Shown piece after piece: positions 41,752 through 50,746 of a DNA stretch of 64,000 nucleotides. The DNA lies in assembly GCA_035362835.1 (NCBI GenBank), contig DAOSDY010000002.1:813692-877691 (forward strand), in the 5' to 3' direction. Source of the DNA: Melioribacteraceae bacterium. Lineage in GTDB: Bacteria > Bacteroidota > Ignavibacteria > Ignavibacteriales > Melioribacteraceae. Position numbers and translations under genes: made by a program. The notes under the pieces were generated by a model. The model searched no databases. It was not told the origin of the DNA and saw only the letters and a list, made by a program, of their open reading frames with translations. Each line of letters begins with the position of its first letter. Position 1 is the stretch's first letter.

Positions 41752-41802
41752 GTGACTAAAAGTGCCTTTGAGAATAATAATTCTACAAAGGCACAAAGTC
41801 AC
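41752..41802. repeat. Long hairpin made of word-A-like arms, no cargo
   Basis: GTGACTAAAAGTGCCTTTG, then AGAATAATAATTCT (itself palindromic), then CAAAGGCACAAAGTCAC: arms of about 17-19 bp with two or three mismatches. The right arm contains GGCACAAAGTCACAA, close to word A. It lies between yajC and speB. Confidence 0.7.
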
Positions 41803-41811
41803 AATCCAAAA

Positions 41812-42126
41812 CTATTCTTTAACTACAGAAGCGATAGCCGAGCGGTCGAATTTCATTTTAACGTTATTGCCGACATCGATAAGGCAGGTTTTTTCCTCGA
41901 GGCCTGCAATTGTTCCGTAGAGTCCGCTGCTTAAAATCACTTTATCCCCTTTTTGAACAGAAGATAAGAGTTTATCTCTTTCTTTAGCTCTCTTCTGCTG
42001 GGGTCTGATGATCATAAAATAAAAAATCGCGAAGATAGCGCCGAACATAATCAGGGTGCTAATTAAACTTCCTCCGCCTCCGCCCGATCCATCAGGCGGC
42101 GGAGCCATTGCCAGTAATATTTCCAC
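41812..42126 (-). CDS. yajC: Preprotein translocase subunit YajC
   Basis: 104 residues: a Gly-rich N-terminus, membrane helix (TLIMFGAIFAIFYFMII), then RPQQKRAKERDKLLSSVQKGD and the GTIAGLEE strand. Accessory to SecDF. Conserved next to tgt, as here. Confidence 0.95.
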   Translation of the reverse strand: MEILLAMAPPPDGSGGGGGSLISTLIMFGAIFAIFYFMIIRPQQKRAKERDKLLSSVQKGDKVILSSGLYGTIAGLEEKTCLIDVGNNVKMKFDRSAIASVVKE

Positions 42127-42136
42127 TTATTCCTCC

Positions 42137-43351
42137 TTAATTAATTGATTGTACATTTACAGAAATTATTTTTGAATAATTGTTTTTCCATTCGACGAAC
42201 GATCCGTCATTTATTCTCTTCCTAGCCTCACGAACCAGATTAAGGTAAAAAGTAAGATTGTGAATTGTAGCCAGTTCCAATGCCAGAATTTCCCTTGCGT
42301 TGAAAAGATGCCTAAGGTACGCTTTAGAAAAATTACTGCAGGTATAACAGTCGCATGCCCCGTCAAGCGGAGTGTAATCATCTTTATATGCGGCATTACG
42401 CATCGAGACAATTCCCCTCGAGGTAAACAGATACGCATTGCGTGCGTTGCGCGTAGGCATAACGCAATCGAACATATCGATGCCTCTGGCAATCGCCTCC
42501 AGAATATTCTCAGGTCGTCCTACACCCATCAGGTACCTCGGTTTATCCTCCGGCATTAAACCGGTAGTGAAGTCGACCAGATCATACATTAAGTCCATCG
42601 GCTCGCCCACTGCGAGTCCGCCGATAGCATAACCGTCGAAACCGATCTTAAGAAGATCATTAGCGGAGCTTTCCCTTAAATCTTTATAAACACTCCCCTG
42701 AATAATTCCGAAGAGGGACTGATCAAATCCGTAGAGAGGATTGGAGTTTTCGAAGGCTTCCTTGTTTTTAAGAGCCCATTTTGTAGTCAAGTCTTTCGAT
42801 TTTTTCGCATAATCATATTCGCACGGGAAAGGAGTGCATTCATCGAGCGGCATTATAATATCGGAACCGATACTTCTCTGAATTGCGATCACTTTTTCAG
42901 GCGTAAAAAAATGTTTGGAGCCGTCGAGGTGGGAACTGAATTCCACACCGTCCTGTTTTAATTTTCTCAAATCAGCCAGACTGAAAATCTGGAATCCGCC
43001 GCTATCGGTTAAGACCGGCCTTTTCCAGTTCATAAATTTGTGGAGCCCGCCCGCATCCTCCAGAATTTTTGTACCGGGGCGCAAGTAGAGATGATAAGTA
43101 TTTGAAAGAACGATCTCAGCATTAACATCCGACTCTAGTACTCTCTGAGTAACGGCTTTAACAGTCCCCTGTGTTCCAACCGGCATAAAGATCGGGGTCT
43201 CAATTACGCCATGAGCAGTAGTAATAGAGCCGGTCCTTGCCTTAGAATTAGTGTCTTTTTTTTTCAGGGAGAATTTTAACAAATCAACAACTTCAAAATT
43301 TGGTGCAAAAGATAAGGTTATTTTAGCTTTTCTTCCATAAAAAGCCGTCAA
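42137..43351 (-). CDS. tgt: Queuine tRNA-ribosyltransferase
   Basis: 404 residues. GTVKAVT, LSNTYHLYLRPG, LTDSGGFQIFSL (nucleophile/acid aspartates), IGGLAVGE and the zinc-binding CDCYTC..H C-terminus (ACDCYTCSNFSKAYLRHLF) are all present. Inserts queuosine precursor in GU(N) tRNAs. The first 25 residues from the ATG are extra compared with most relatives; a TTG at about residue 24 may be the real start. Confidence 0.94.
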   Translation of the reverse strand: MTAFYGRKAKITLSFAPNFEVVDLLKFSLKKKDTNSKARTGSITTAHGVIETPIFMPVGTQGTVKAVTQRVLESDVNAEIVLSNTYHLYLRPGTKILEDAGGLHKFMNWKRPVLTDSGGFQIFSLADLRKLKQDGVEFSSHLDGSKHFFTPEKVIAIQRSIGSDIIMPLDECTPFPCEYDYAKKSKDLTTKWALKNKEAFENSNPLYGFDQSLFGIIQGSVYKDLRESSANDLLKIGFDGYAIGGLAVGEPMDLMYDLVDFTTGLMPEDKPRYLMGVGRPENILEAIARGIDMFDCVMPTRNARNAYLFTSRGIVSMRNAAYKDDYTPLDGACDCYTCSNFSKAYLRHLFNAREILALELATIHNLTFYLNLVREARKRINDGSFVEWKNNYSKIISVNVQSIN

Positions 43352-43357
43352 AGTTAA

Positions 43358-43756
43358 TTACAGCAGGAACAGATCCTTCTGATTTTGATCAGGAACAGGG
43401 CATTGAGCTCTGGATCCGAATATTTTATACCGATTTCGGGCAATTATATCATAGAAAAAATCGTTTATTTTTTCAGGCAGAAATCTAACAATACTTAAGG
43501 CTTTCCACGGGTATTTCAGTTTACTGAAGATCCTTCCAATTGCCTCCGATTTTAGATAAACTTCTTTCCTTTCAAATAATATCACCGAATTAAACGGTGT
43601 TGTCAGATATGGTTTGATTTTATCGATTCGCGAGGCATAAGCAGACTGAAGATGAGAATACCTTAAAATTTTTTCTTTATCGATACTAATCAGTAATCTA
43701 ACCAGACCATTGCAGAGATTACACTGCCCGTCTATAAAGATAACCGGGTGATCCAT
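43358..43756 (-). CDS. DCC-family thiol-disulfide oxidoreductase-like protein
   Basis: 132 residues. FIDGQCNLCNGLVRLLISID is the family motif (DxxCxxC). Small cytoplasmic proteins of unknown substrate. It overlaps the rhodanese gene by one base and precedes tgt. Confidence 0.85.
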   Translation of the reverse strand: MDHPVIFIDGQCNLCNGLVRLLISIDKEKILRYSHLQSAYASRIDKIKPYLTTPFNSVILFERKEVYLKSEAIGRIFSKLKYPWKALSIVRFLPEKINDFFYDIIARNRYKIFGSRAQCPVPDQNQKDLFLL

Positions 43757-44106
43757 TACGGTTCAACCTTTCCGGTATAATCGCTTATACCGTACTCAAG
43801 GTTAAAAACTTTTTCGAATCCCATCTTCTGCATATGAACCGCCGCATGGTAGCTCCGGTTACCGGAACGGCAATAGATAAAATAAGTTTTATCCCGATCG
43901 AGCTTATCGACCCGGTTAATAAAATCGGGTTTATAGATATCGATTAGAATTGAGTCCGGAATTCTAACCTGGTCAAATTCCTCCTGGGTTCTAACATCCA
44001 GGAGAACCGAATCCTCAGTTTCAGCGGCCATTTTTTCAAACGATTCCGAATCAAGGTTAGCAACATTATTTTTACTGCCAAAGAGCATCGAAAGCAGTGA
44101 GCCCAT
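43756..44106 (-). CDS. Rhodanese-domain protein
   Basis: 116 residues. A short N-terminal segment, then a rhodanese domain with LLDVRTQEEFDQVRIPDSI and the catalytic loop CRSGNRS (sulfur-accepting Cys at about 79). It may donate sulfur or act as a single-domain thiosulfate sulfurtransferase. Partner is perhaps the DCC protein downstream. Confidence 0.88.
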   Translation of the reverse strand: MGSLLSMLFGSKNNVANLDSESFEKMAAETEDSVLLDVRTQEEFDQVRIPDSILIDIYKPDFINRVDKLDRDKTYFIYCRSGNRSYHAAVHMQKMGFEKVFNLEYGISDYTGKVEP

Positions 44107-44150
44107 AATTTCCTTTTTTTATAGTTAAACGAAAGGTGAGTTAAAAAAGT

Positions 44151-45380
44151 TTATTCCTCCGGCAGAACCGAGAGTTTTAGCAGGTCGATCTTTTTCTTAT
44201 CCGATTTCAGGATCAGTATCGAGTAGTTATCTATCTTAAACGTTTCCCCCTTGTAAGGGATTCGTCCTAAGCGGGATGTAACAAATCCGGCGATCGTTTC
44301 AAAATCCCCTTCCTCATCAATTGAGAAACCGTATTCCTCGTTTAAATAATCGATCTCGACCTTTCCACTTAGAATGTAGGTAGACTGGTCAGTCATTTTT
44401 GCAACCTTCTCTTCTTCATCGTACTCATCGCTTATTTCGCCGAAGAGTTCTTCAATCAGATCCTCGATCGTTAGAATTCCAGCAGTACCTCCGAACTCAT
44501 CAACAACGACAGCTAATGTAAACTGTTTCTCCAGGAATTCATTAAGCATTTCGAGGCTCTTTTTAGTATCGGGAACAAAGACAACTTCTCTAATCATCGA
44601 AGAGATACTTTCAGGTTTCTTAAAAAAGTCCTTTAAGAGGACCATTCCCTTAATATTATCGAGGTTATCCTCATAGATTAACAGTTTGGAGTACCCTGTT
44701 TCGATAAACTTATCCATCACCTCTTCGAGTGAGCTGGAAATATCTACTCCGGCGATATCGGTCCGGGGAGTAATAGCTTCATATACTCTCTGTTCTTTAA
44801 TCTCGATGACGCGGGAGATAATATCCGACTGGTCCTCATTCATTCTGCCAGCTTCGCTGCTCTCTTCAATCAGGTTTTGAATCTCCTCTTTGTCAAAAAT
44901 CTGTAGTATCTCCTCTTCCTCCCTTTTATTCATTCTGCTCAGTACCGATGAGATTTTAGAGGTTATTTTGACCAGCGGATAAAGGATAAATAAAACGAAC
45001 CTGAGCGGGATTGCCGAAAGAAGTATAAGGCTATCGGCAAGCTCACGACCGATAAATTTAGGCAGGAGTTCACCGAAGAAAAGAATAATAAGTGTTGTGA
45101 TAATCAGTATCTCAAATTCTTCAAGCCCGAAAGCAGATAAGAGAAACACAGAAGTTAGAGAAGCAAATGCAACATTTACGATATTATTTGAGATAAGGAG
45201 TGTAGAGAAGAAAAGATCCGGATTTTTAATAAAGTAGTGTGCATTCCTCGCATAGAGATTATTTTTTCTTGAACGGATCTCAATCTTAATTTTGTTGGAG
45301 ACTATATATGCTATTTCCGTTGATGAGAAAAACGCGCTTAATAAAACAAGTATAATCAGGAATAAGTAATCGAAAAACAT
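44151..45380 (-). CDS. CNNM/CorC-type hemolysin-family transporter
   Basis: 409 residues: an N-terminal CNNM membrane domain (four helices), a pair of CBS domains (about 205-325, with TPRTDIAGVD and VDEFGGTAGILTIEDL) and a C-terminal CorC_HlyC domain. Likely Mg2+/Co2+ transport. Length and layout are normal. Confidence 0.9.
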   Translation of the reverse strand: MFFDYLFLIILVLLSAFFSSTEIAYIVSNKIKIEIRSRKNNLYARNAHYFIKNPDLFFSTLLISNNIVNVAFASLTSVFLLSAFGLEEFEILIITTLIILFFGELLPKFIGRELADSLILLSAIPLRFVLFILYPLVKITSKISSVLSRMNKREEEEILQIFDKEEIQNLIEESSEAGRMNEDQSDIISRVIEIKEQRVYEAITPRTDIAGVDISSSLEEVMDKFIETGYSKLLIYEDNLDNIKGMVLLKDFFKKPESISSMIREVVFVPDTKKSLEMLNEFLEKQFTLAVVVDEFGGTAGILTIEDLIEELFGEISDEYDEEEKVAKMTDQSTYILSGKVEIDYLNEEYGFSIDEEGDFETIAGFVTSRLGRIPYKGETFKIDNYSILILKSDKKKIDLLKLSVLPEE

Positions 45381-45403
45381 TTTTTCCTTGGTCCGGCTTT
45401 AAA

Positions 45404-46291
45404 TTATGAATAAATAATATAGAGTGATACAAAAATATAAAGGATTAGGTTGATAGTCATCGGCAGATCGTTCAAGATCGCCTCGATTACATTCTCACCT
45501 TTATTTTTCTTTATTGCAATGAACATATACCTGAAAATTCCGAATATTACAAAAAGAGTTGTAAAGACAAACTCCTCCGATCCGAATGCTTTAATAGTCC
45601 TTTCGGCTACGGAGTAGAAAGCATAACTGATAACAACACAGGTTGAAGTAACGGCAGCGATCATATCTATAAACGGAAGTGAATAGTCTTTGAGAACCAC
45701 CCGCTGAATCGATGGGTCGGGAATGCTTGCGAATTCTACCCGGCGTTTCATAACGGCAAGAAAGAGCGACAAGAATATAGTTGTAAGTATAAGCCAGTTG
45801 GATAAATCGACATCAATTATAACAGCGCCGCTTACCACCCTTAAGAGAAATCCGGAGGCAATTGAGAATATATCGGCAATAACAATTTTTTTAAGGTAAA
45901 GTGTGTAAAGAAGATTGATCAGAACATAAGTCCAGATTATCAGAATAAATTTATTATTCAGAAGAATCGTAAAGAGTAATACAATTATAAAAAGTACAAA
46001 TAGAAGAAAAGCCGCACGGGATTTGTTCAATTCCCCTGAGGCAACAGGACGGTTTTTTTTTAATGGATGAAGCCTGTCGCTATCAGCATCGATTATATCG
46101 TTGAATACATAAACCATTCCTGAAGCAATGGAGAATGCAATAAAACCGGAGGCAACCGTTAAAATGTAATCGGTATGGAACAGGTGTTTGGAGAATACAA
46201 GCGGTACAAAGACAAAAATATTTTTCAGCCAGTCCGATAATCTTAAAATTCTTATGTAAGGTGAAATTTTAGAAAACAACCGCTTCCTCAT
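45404..46291 (-). CDS. UbiA-family prenyltransferase (decaprenyl-phosphate phosphoribosyltransferase-like)
   Basis: 295 residues, seven or more membrane helices. First Asp-rich motif NDIIDADSDRLHPLKKNRP at about 71-89 and second RRVEFASIPDPS. The KKNRPVASGEL form fits the DPPR synthase group that attaches ribose-phosphate to polyprenol. Its start overlaps the mutase stop by 23 bp. Substrate is uncertain. Confidence 0.8.
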   Translation of the reverse strand: MRKRLFSKISPYIRILRLSDWLKNIFVFVPLVFSKHLFHTDYILTVASGFIAFSIASGMVYVFNDIIDADSDRLHPLKKNRPVASGELNKSRAAFLLFVLFIIVLLFTILLNNKFILIIWTYVLINLLYTLYLKKIVIADIFSIASGFLLRVVSGAVIIDVDLSNWLILTTIFLSLFLAVMKRRVEFASIPDPSIQRVVLKDYSLPFIDMIAAVTSTCVVISYAFYSVAERTIKAFGSEEFVFTTLFVIFGIFRYMFIAIKKNKGENVIEAILNDLPMTINLILYIFVSLYIIYS

Positions 46292-47918
46292 ATGTCCCGA
46301 AATGTATTTTTAGTACTTCAACCATTTCACCTAAAGTAACATAATTTTCTGCCGCTTCAACTAATAAAGGCATCAGGTTCTGATCCGACGTAGCCGCCGC
46401 AGCAATTTTCCTGATACTCTCTTCAACTTTTTTATTATCGCGTCTTGCCTTAAGAGAAGCAAGCCTTTCCTTCTGTTTCTTTTCCACACCGGGAGAGATC
46501 TGAAGAATCGGTATATCAATTTTCGAATCCCCTTCAACAAAATCATTTACGCCGACAATTATTTTTTCTTTCCTCTCAAGTTCTTTCTGGTAGCGGTAGG
46601 CAGAATCAGCAATTTCTTTCTGGAAGTACCCTGATTCAATCGCAGGGATAACGCCGCCTAAATAATCGATCTCATCAAAGATTTTATTTGCTTCTTCTTC
46701 CATCTTTTCAGTAAGGGATTCAATAAAATAACTTCCGCCCAGAGGATCGACGGTATTGATAACCCCTGTTTCATATGCTAAAAGCTGCTGAGTCCGGAGA
46801 GCAATCTTTACAGCTTTTTCGCTTGGAAGAGCGAGAGTTTCATCCATCGAATTAGTATGCAAGGATTGAGTTCCGCCAAGGACTGCTGCAAGTGCCTGGA
46901 ATGCGGTTCTTACAATATTATTTTCGGGCTGCTGGGCTGTAAGTGTGCATCCGGCAGTCTGTGTATGAAATCTTAGCCACCACGACCTTGGATTCTTCGC
47001 ACCGTATTTTTCTTTCATTCGCTTAGCATAAATTTTACGCGCTGCCCTGTACTTTGCTATCTCCTCGAAGAAATCAAGATGGGAGTTGAAAAAGAACGAG
47101 AGCCGGGGTGCGAACTCGTCGATATCCATTCCCCGTTCGAGGCATGCCTCAATGTAAGCAAATCCGTCGGCAAGCGTATAGGCAAGTTCCTGGACCGCTG
47201 TTGAACCGGCTTCCCTTATATGATATCCGCTGATTGATACCGGATTCCACTGCGGTACTTCATTGGTGCAGTACTCAATCATATCGGTAATAATTCTCAT
47301 TGATGGTCTCGGAGGGAAGATATATTCTTTCTGAGCGATATATTCTTTAAGTATGTCGTTCTGAAGTGTCCCTCTTAATTTATCGAATGAAACTCCCTGT
47401 TTTTTTGCAACGGCAAGATAGAACGCAAAAATCATTGCAGCAGGAGAATTAATAGTCATCGAAGTTGATACCTGTTCGAGGGGAATACCGTCGAAAAGAA
47501 TCTCCATATCCTCAAGCGAAGAGATAGCTACCCCGCAGATTCCAACTTCCCCTTCACTCATCAGAGCGTCGGCATCCCATCCCATAAGCGTAGGAAGGTC
47601 GAATGCAACCGATAGACCGGTCTGGCCGTGTTCCAGAAGATATTTAAATCTCCGGTTTGTATCCTCCGGTGTTCCGAAACCTGCAAACTGGCGCATTGTC
47701 CAGATCTTACCGCGGTACCCGTTAGTGTGGATTCCCCGTGTGTAGGGATATTCCCCCGGAAAGTTGATCTCATTCAGAAAATCGATTTGGGAAATATCAT
47801 CGGGAGAGTAAAGAGGTTTTATCTGCTGACCCGAAACAGTAGTATACTTCCAGTTATTCTCTTTGGCAGATTTTAATTTATCTTCGAATTTTTGAGCTGC
47901 TTTTTTATATTCTTCCAT
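46269..47918 (-). CDS. B12-dependent acyl-CoA mutase large subunit, isobutyryl-CoA mutase type by key residues
   Basis: 549 residues: the catalytic barrel of methylmalonyl-CoA mutase-like enzymes without a cobalamin-binding domain, so a small partner subunit is needed and is not in the window. Features: RGIHTNGYRGKIWTMRQFAG at 61-80, SMTINSPA, SISGYHIREAG and HTQTAGCTLTAQQPENN. At the two positions that set substrate choice this protein has F78 and Q196 (KEYIAQKEY), as in isobutyryl-CoA mutase (Phe/Gln), not Tyr/Arg as in methylmalonyl-CoA mutase. So interconversion of isobutyryl-CoA and n-butyryl-CoA is likelier than methylmalonyl-CoA. Confidence 0.85.
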   Translation of the reverse strand: MEEYKKAAQKFEDKLKSAKENNWKYTTVSGQQIKPLYSPDDISQIDFLNEINFPGEYPYTRGIHTNGYRGKIWTMRQFAGFGTPEDTNRRFKYLLEHGQTGLSVAFDLPTLMGWDADALMSEGEVGICGVAISSLEDMEILFDGIPLEQVSTSMTINSPAAMIFAFYLAVAKKQGVSFDKLRGTLQNDILKEYIAQKEYIFPPRPSMRIITDMIEYCTNEVPQWNPVSISGYHIREAGSTAVQELAYTLADGFAYIEACLERGMDIDEFAPRLSFFFNSHLDFFEEIAKYRAARKIYAKRMKEKYGAKNPRSWWLRFHTQTAGCTLTAQQPENNIVRTAFQALAAVLGGTQSLHTNSMDETLALPSEKAVKIALRTQQLLAYETGVINTVDPLGGSYFIESLTEKMEEEANKIFDEIDYLGGVIPAIESGYFQKEIADSAYRYQKELERKEKIIVGVNDFVEGDSKIDIPILQISPGVEKKQKERLASLKARRDNKKVEESIRKIAAAATSDQNLMPLLVEAAENYVTLGEMVEVLKIHFGTYEEAVVF

Positions 47919-47983
47919 ATTTTCCCTTTGCAGATGAAAATTTAGATAAATCCGTTAAGTGATTTTGAAATAAGATACAAAAC

Positions 47984-49837
47984 TCAGGAAGTTCGTCCAA
48001 ATCTTTTATCAAATTCCTGGATCGGAATTTTTATTACAATCGGCCTTCCGTGCGGACAAACATACGGCATAGAGGTGGCAAAGAGCTTATCGACCAGGAT
48101 ACGCATCTCCTTTTCACTGATCCGGTCGCCAGCCTTTACAGCAGCTTTGCAAGAGAAAGATTTGGCAAGGTTATCGCGCACCTCGAGCTGTTTTTCCTGC
48201 TGATTTTTTCTGTATTCATGCAGGATCTCTAACATCGTATCAGATTCATGTTCAGTCTTTATATCAGAAGGAATACCGATAATTTCGATAATATTTTTGG
48301 ACTTAAACTTAACTGAAAAACCGAGATTCGTTAAATAAGGTTCAAGTTCTTTCGTCAATTGATAATCGGCCGGATCGACTTTGATGCTCTGAGGAAATAA
48401 CAGATGTTGTGAAAAAGGGATATTGGCTTCGAAAGATTGAAGCGCCTTTTCGTATAGGATCCGCTCGTGAGCTACATGGAAATCGATTATCATCAGTCCG
48501 CTTTTAATCTGCGAGAGGATATATTTATTATGAAGAAGTACAATAAACGGAGAATCATCGGAGACCAGGGTATCGGATTGATGATAGATCTCTTTCTGAG
48601 AATTATTACCGAAAGGATGTTCCACCGAACCCGACGGAGCTGCAGTTTTTATTTCCCGGTTCAGGTTTTCGAAGAGCTGGTCTATTTCACTTTCGGAAAA
48701 AATCGAACGGTCGCGGGAGGGTTTTTCTGTTACAGGACGGTCGGAAAAATCACTTCTTATTCTGCTCTCCGGAGAAGAGAAACTGAGTGATCCATTCACA
48801 TCTGTAGTACTATCGAATGAAACAGTCGGTACAAGGTCGTAGCTTCCAATAGTTTTCTTAATAACGGCATTAACAAACGAATAGACTTGTTTTTCATCCT
48901 CAAATTTAATCTCAAGTTTTGAAGGATGAACATTCACATCAACTTTTTTATGATCGATTGAAAGGAATAGAATAAAGAATGGATAATCACCTTTCTCCAT
49001 CAGGTTCTCATAGGCTGAAAAGACGGAATGATTAATTATCCTGCTCTGGACATAACGGTTGTTTAAGAAAAGATACTGTTCTCCTTTACTTCTTCTCAGG
49101 TAAGCCGGTTTAGTGATAAATCCGGTGAGACTTAAGTAATCTGTAATTTCATTTACTTCAAGTATTAAGTCGACAATATTTTCACCGAATACTGATTTCA
49201 GTCTTTCTTTATAATCTCCGGCGGGAAGGTCGAATATAATATCATCATCGTTAAAAAGTCGGAATGAAATATCAGGATGACTTAGTGCAATCCTCTTAAA
49301 AATCTCGACAATATGTTTCAATTCTGTAGAATTACTTTTAAGAAAATTTCTTCTGGCAGGAACATTATAAAATAGATTTTTAACGGTTACAGAGGTGCCT
49401 ACCGGCATAGAATCTTTTTCTTTAACAATTCCCGATTCCTCACTAACCCTGATAGAGACACCAAGTTCATCTGAATGAGTTCTTGATTTAAGTTCGAATA
49501 TGGAGACAGCGGCAATTGAAGCAAGCGCCTCACCGCGGAATCCGAGTGTTTTAATAGCCTGAAGGTCCTCAACCGAACTGATCTTGCTTGTAGCGTGCCG
49601 TTCAATGCAGAGGATTGCATCCTCTTCGTTCATACCGGGGCCGTCGTCAACAACCTGTATCAGGTTTTTACCGGCGTTTTTTACGATCACTTCGATTGCA
49701 GAAGAACCGGCATCAATTGAGTTCTCCATCAATTCTTTTACAACCGACTCAGGTCTATTAACAACCTCGCCGGCGGCAATTTTATTGGCCAGATTTTCAG
49801 GAAGTATTTTGATTTTTCTGTTCAAAATTTTATTCAA
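47984..49837 (-). CDS. mutL: DNA mismatch repair protein MutL
   Basis: 617 residues. ATPase motifs NKIAAGEVVNRPESVVKELM, VDDGPGM, ATSKI and GFRGEALASI; C-terminal endonuclease-like domain has DFHVAHERILYE (DQHAxxExxxxE with Q and A replaced by F and V), SCKAAVKAGD and CPHGRP. So the nicking motif is altered but the key D, H and E stay. Overlaps folA by 8 bp. Confidence 0.95.
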   Translation of the reverse strand: MNKILNRKIKILPENLANKIAAGEVVNRPESVVKELMENSIDAGSSAIEVIVKNAGKNLIQVVDDGPGMNEEDAILCIERHATSKISSVEDLQAIKTLGFRGEALASIAAVSIFELKSRTHSDELGVSIRVSEESGIVKEKDSMPVGTSVTVKNLFYNVPARRNFLKSNSTELKHIVEIFKRIALSHPDISFRLFNDDDIIFDLPAGDYKERLKSVFGENIVDLILEVNEITDYLSLTGFITKPAYLRRSKGEQYLFLNNRYVQSRIINHSVFSAYENLMEKGDYPFFILFLSIDHKKVDVNVHPSKLEIKFEDEKQVYSFVNAVIKKTIGSYDLVPTVSFDSTTDVNGSLSFSSPESRIRSDFSDRPVTEKPSRDRSIFSESEIDQLFENLNREIKTAAPSGSVEHPFGNNSQKEIYHQSDTLVSDDSPFIVLLHNKYILSQIKSGLMIIDFHVAHERILYEKALQSFEANIPFSQHLLFPQSIKVDPADYQLTKELEPYLTNLGFSVKFKSKNIIEIIGIPSDIKTEHESDTMLEILHEYRKNQQEKQLEVRDNLAKSFSCKAAVKAGDRISEKEMRILVDKLFATSMPYVCPHGRPIVIKIPIQEFDKRFGRTS

Positions 49838-50315
49838 CTATTCTTTTATAATTTTTAATTCTGAATCCATTCCGTTCTTCAACAGATTCAATTTCCCAAC
49901 CGGACATAATAATTTCCGGGAAAAACCGGTCTCCTTCGGCTGTAATATCCACCTCGGAAATAATCATCTTACAAGCCAGATTAATCGTTTGATGGAAAAT
50001 TTCCTCCCCGCCGATTACGAAAACTTTGTTCTCATTTTTCCTGATGCAAAAATCCAGAGCCTCTGAAACCGAGTTGCAAATTACAACGTTTGGGTGAGAA
50101 AATGAAAAGCCGGGATTTCGGCTCAGGACAATGTTAAGCCGGTTTTCAAGAGGTTTTTTGAGGGATTCGAAAGTTTTTCTACCCATCACAATTGGGAAAC
50201 CGGCGGTAGAATTTTTGAAATGAATTAATTCTTCTTTAATATGCCAGGGGATTTTTCCGGAATGACCGATCACATTATTCTTCGAGACGGCAGCGATAAT
50301 TATTATTTCCAACAA
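49830..50315 (-). CDS. folA: Dihydrofolate reductase
   Basis: 161 residues. IIAAVSKNNVIGHSGKIPWHIKE at the N-terminus, MGRKTFESL and VIGGEEIFHQTI are the classic DHFR segments. Regenerates tetrahydrofolate. Found with thyX, which does not oxidise folate to dihydrofolate in the same way as ThyA, so DHFR here meets biosynthetic needs. Confidence 0.95.
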   Translation of the reverse strand: MLEIIIIAAVSKNNVIGHSGKIPWHIKEELIHFKNSTAGFPIVMGRKTFESLKKPLENRLNIVLSRNPGFSFSHPNVVICNSVSEALDFCIRKNENKVFVIGGEEIFHQTINLACKMIISEVDITAEGDRFFPEIIMSGWEIESVEERNGFRIKNYKRIVE

Positions 50316-50329
50316 TTCCTTTTCAATCT

Positions 50330-50635
50330 CTAATTTCGAAAGACAACATTAAGAAATCTTTTCTGACCCGCAACAATAGTAACATTTTGATTTATTTCCG
50401 CATAGCCGGTCAGCCGGAGTTTTACAGAATAATGTCCCGGCTGCATGAATAGAAGACTATCGGGAGTAGTTTTACCAACACGGTTATTATCAAGAAATAT
50501 TTCCGCCCCGCGCGGAATGGAATTGATATAGAGTTTACCGGTATTCAGATTTTCGGAGAATTCGACGATGTCCTCTCTGCAACCCGTAAGGCATATAAGG
50601 GACAAAACAAAAACAAGCGGTTTCACAATTCTCAT
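50330..50635 (-). CDS. PEGA-domain lipoprotein
   Basis: 101 residues. Lipoprotein signal (VFVLSLICLTGC), then one PEGA domain (GKLYINSIPRGAEIFLDNNR, GKTTPDSL, GHYSVKLRLTGY). A small surface or periplasmic beta-sandwich of unknown role. Confidence 0.85.
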   Translation of the reverse strand: MRIVKPLVFVLSLICLTGCREDIVEFSENLNTGKLYINSIPRGAEIFLDNNRVGKTTPDSLLFMQPGHYSVKLRLTGYAEINQNVTIVAGQKRFLNVVFRN

Positions 50636-50746
50636 TTCTCCCCCCGGAGTCTTTTTGAAATACAGGTCTAATATTTTCTATCAAAGGGGAAAAATCAATA
50701 CAATAATTCAGTCACAATAAATTCAGACAATTTAAAGCAAATTACA

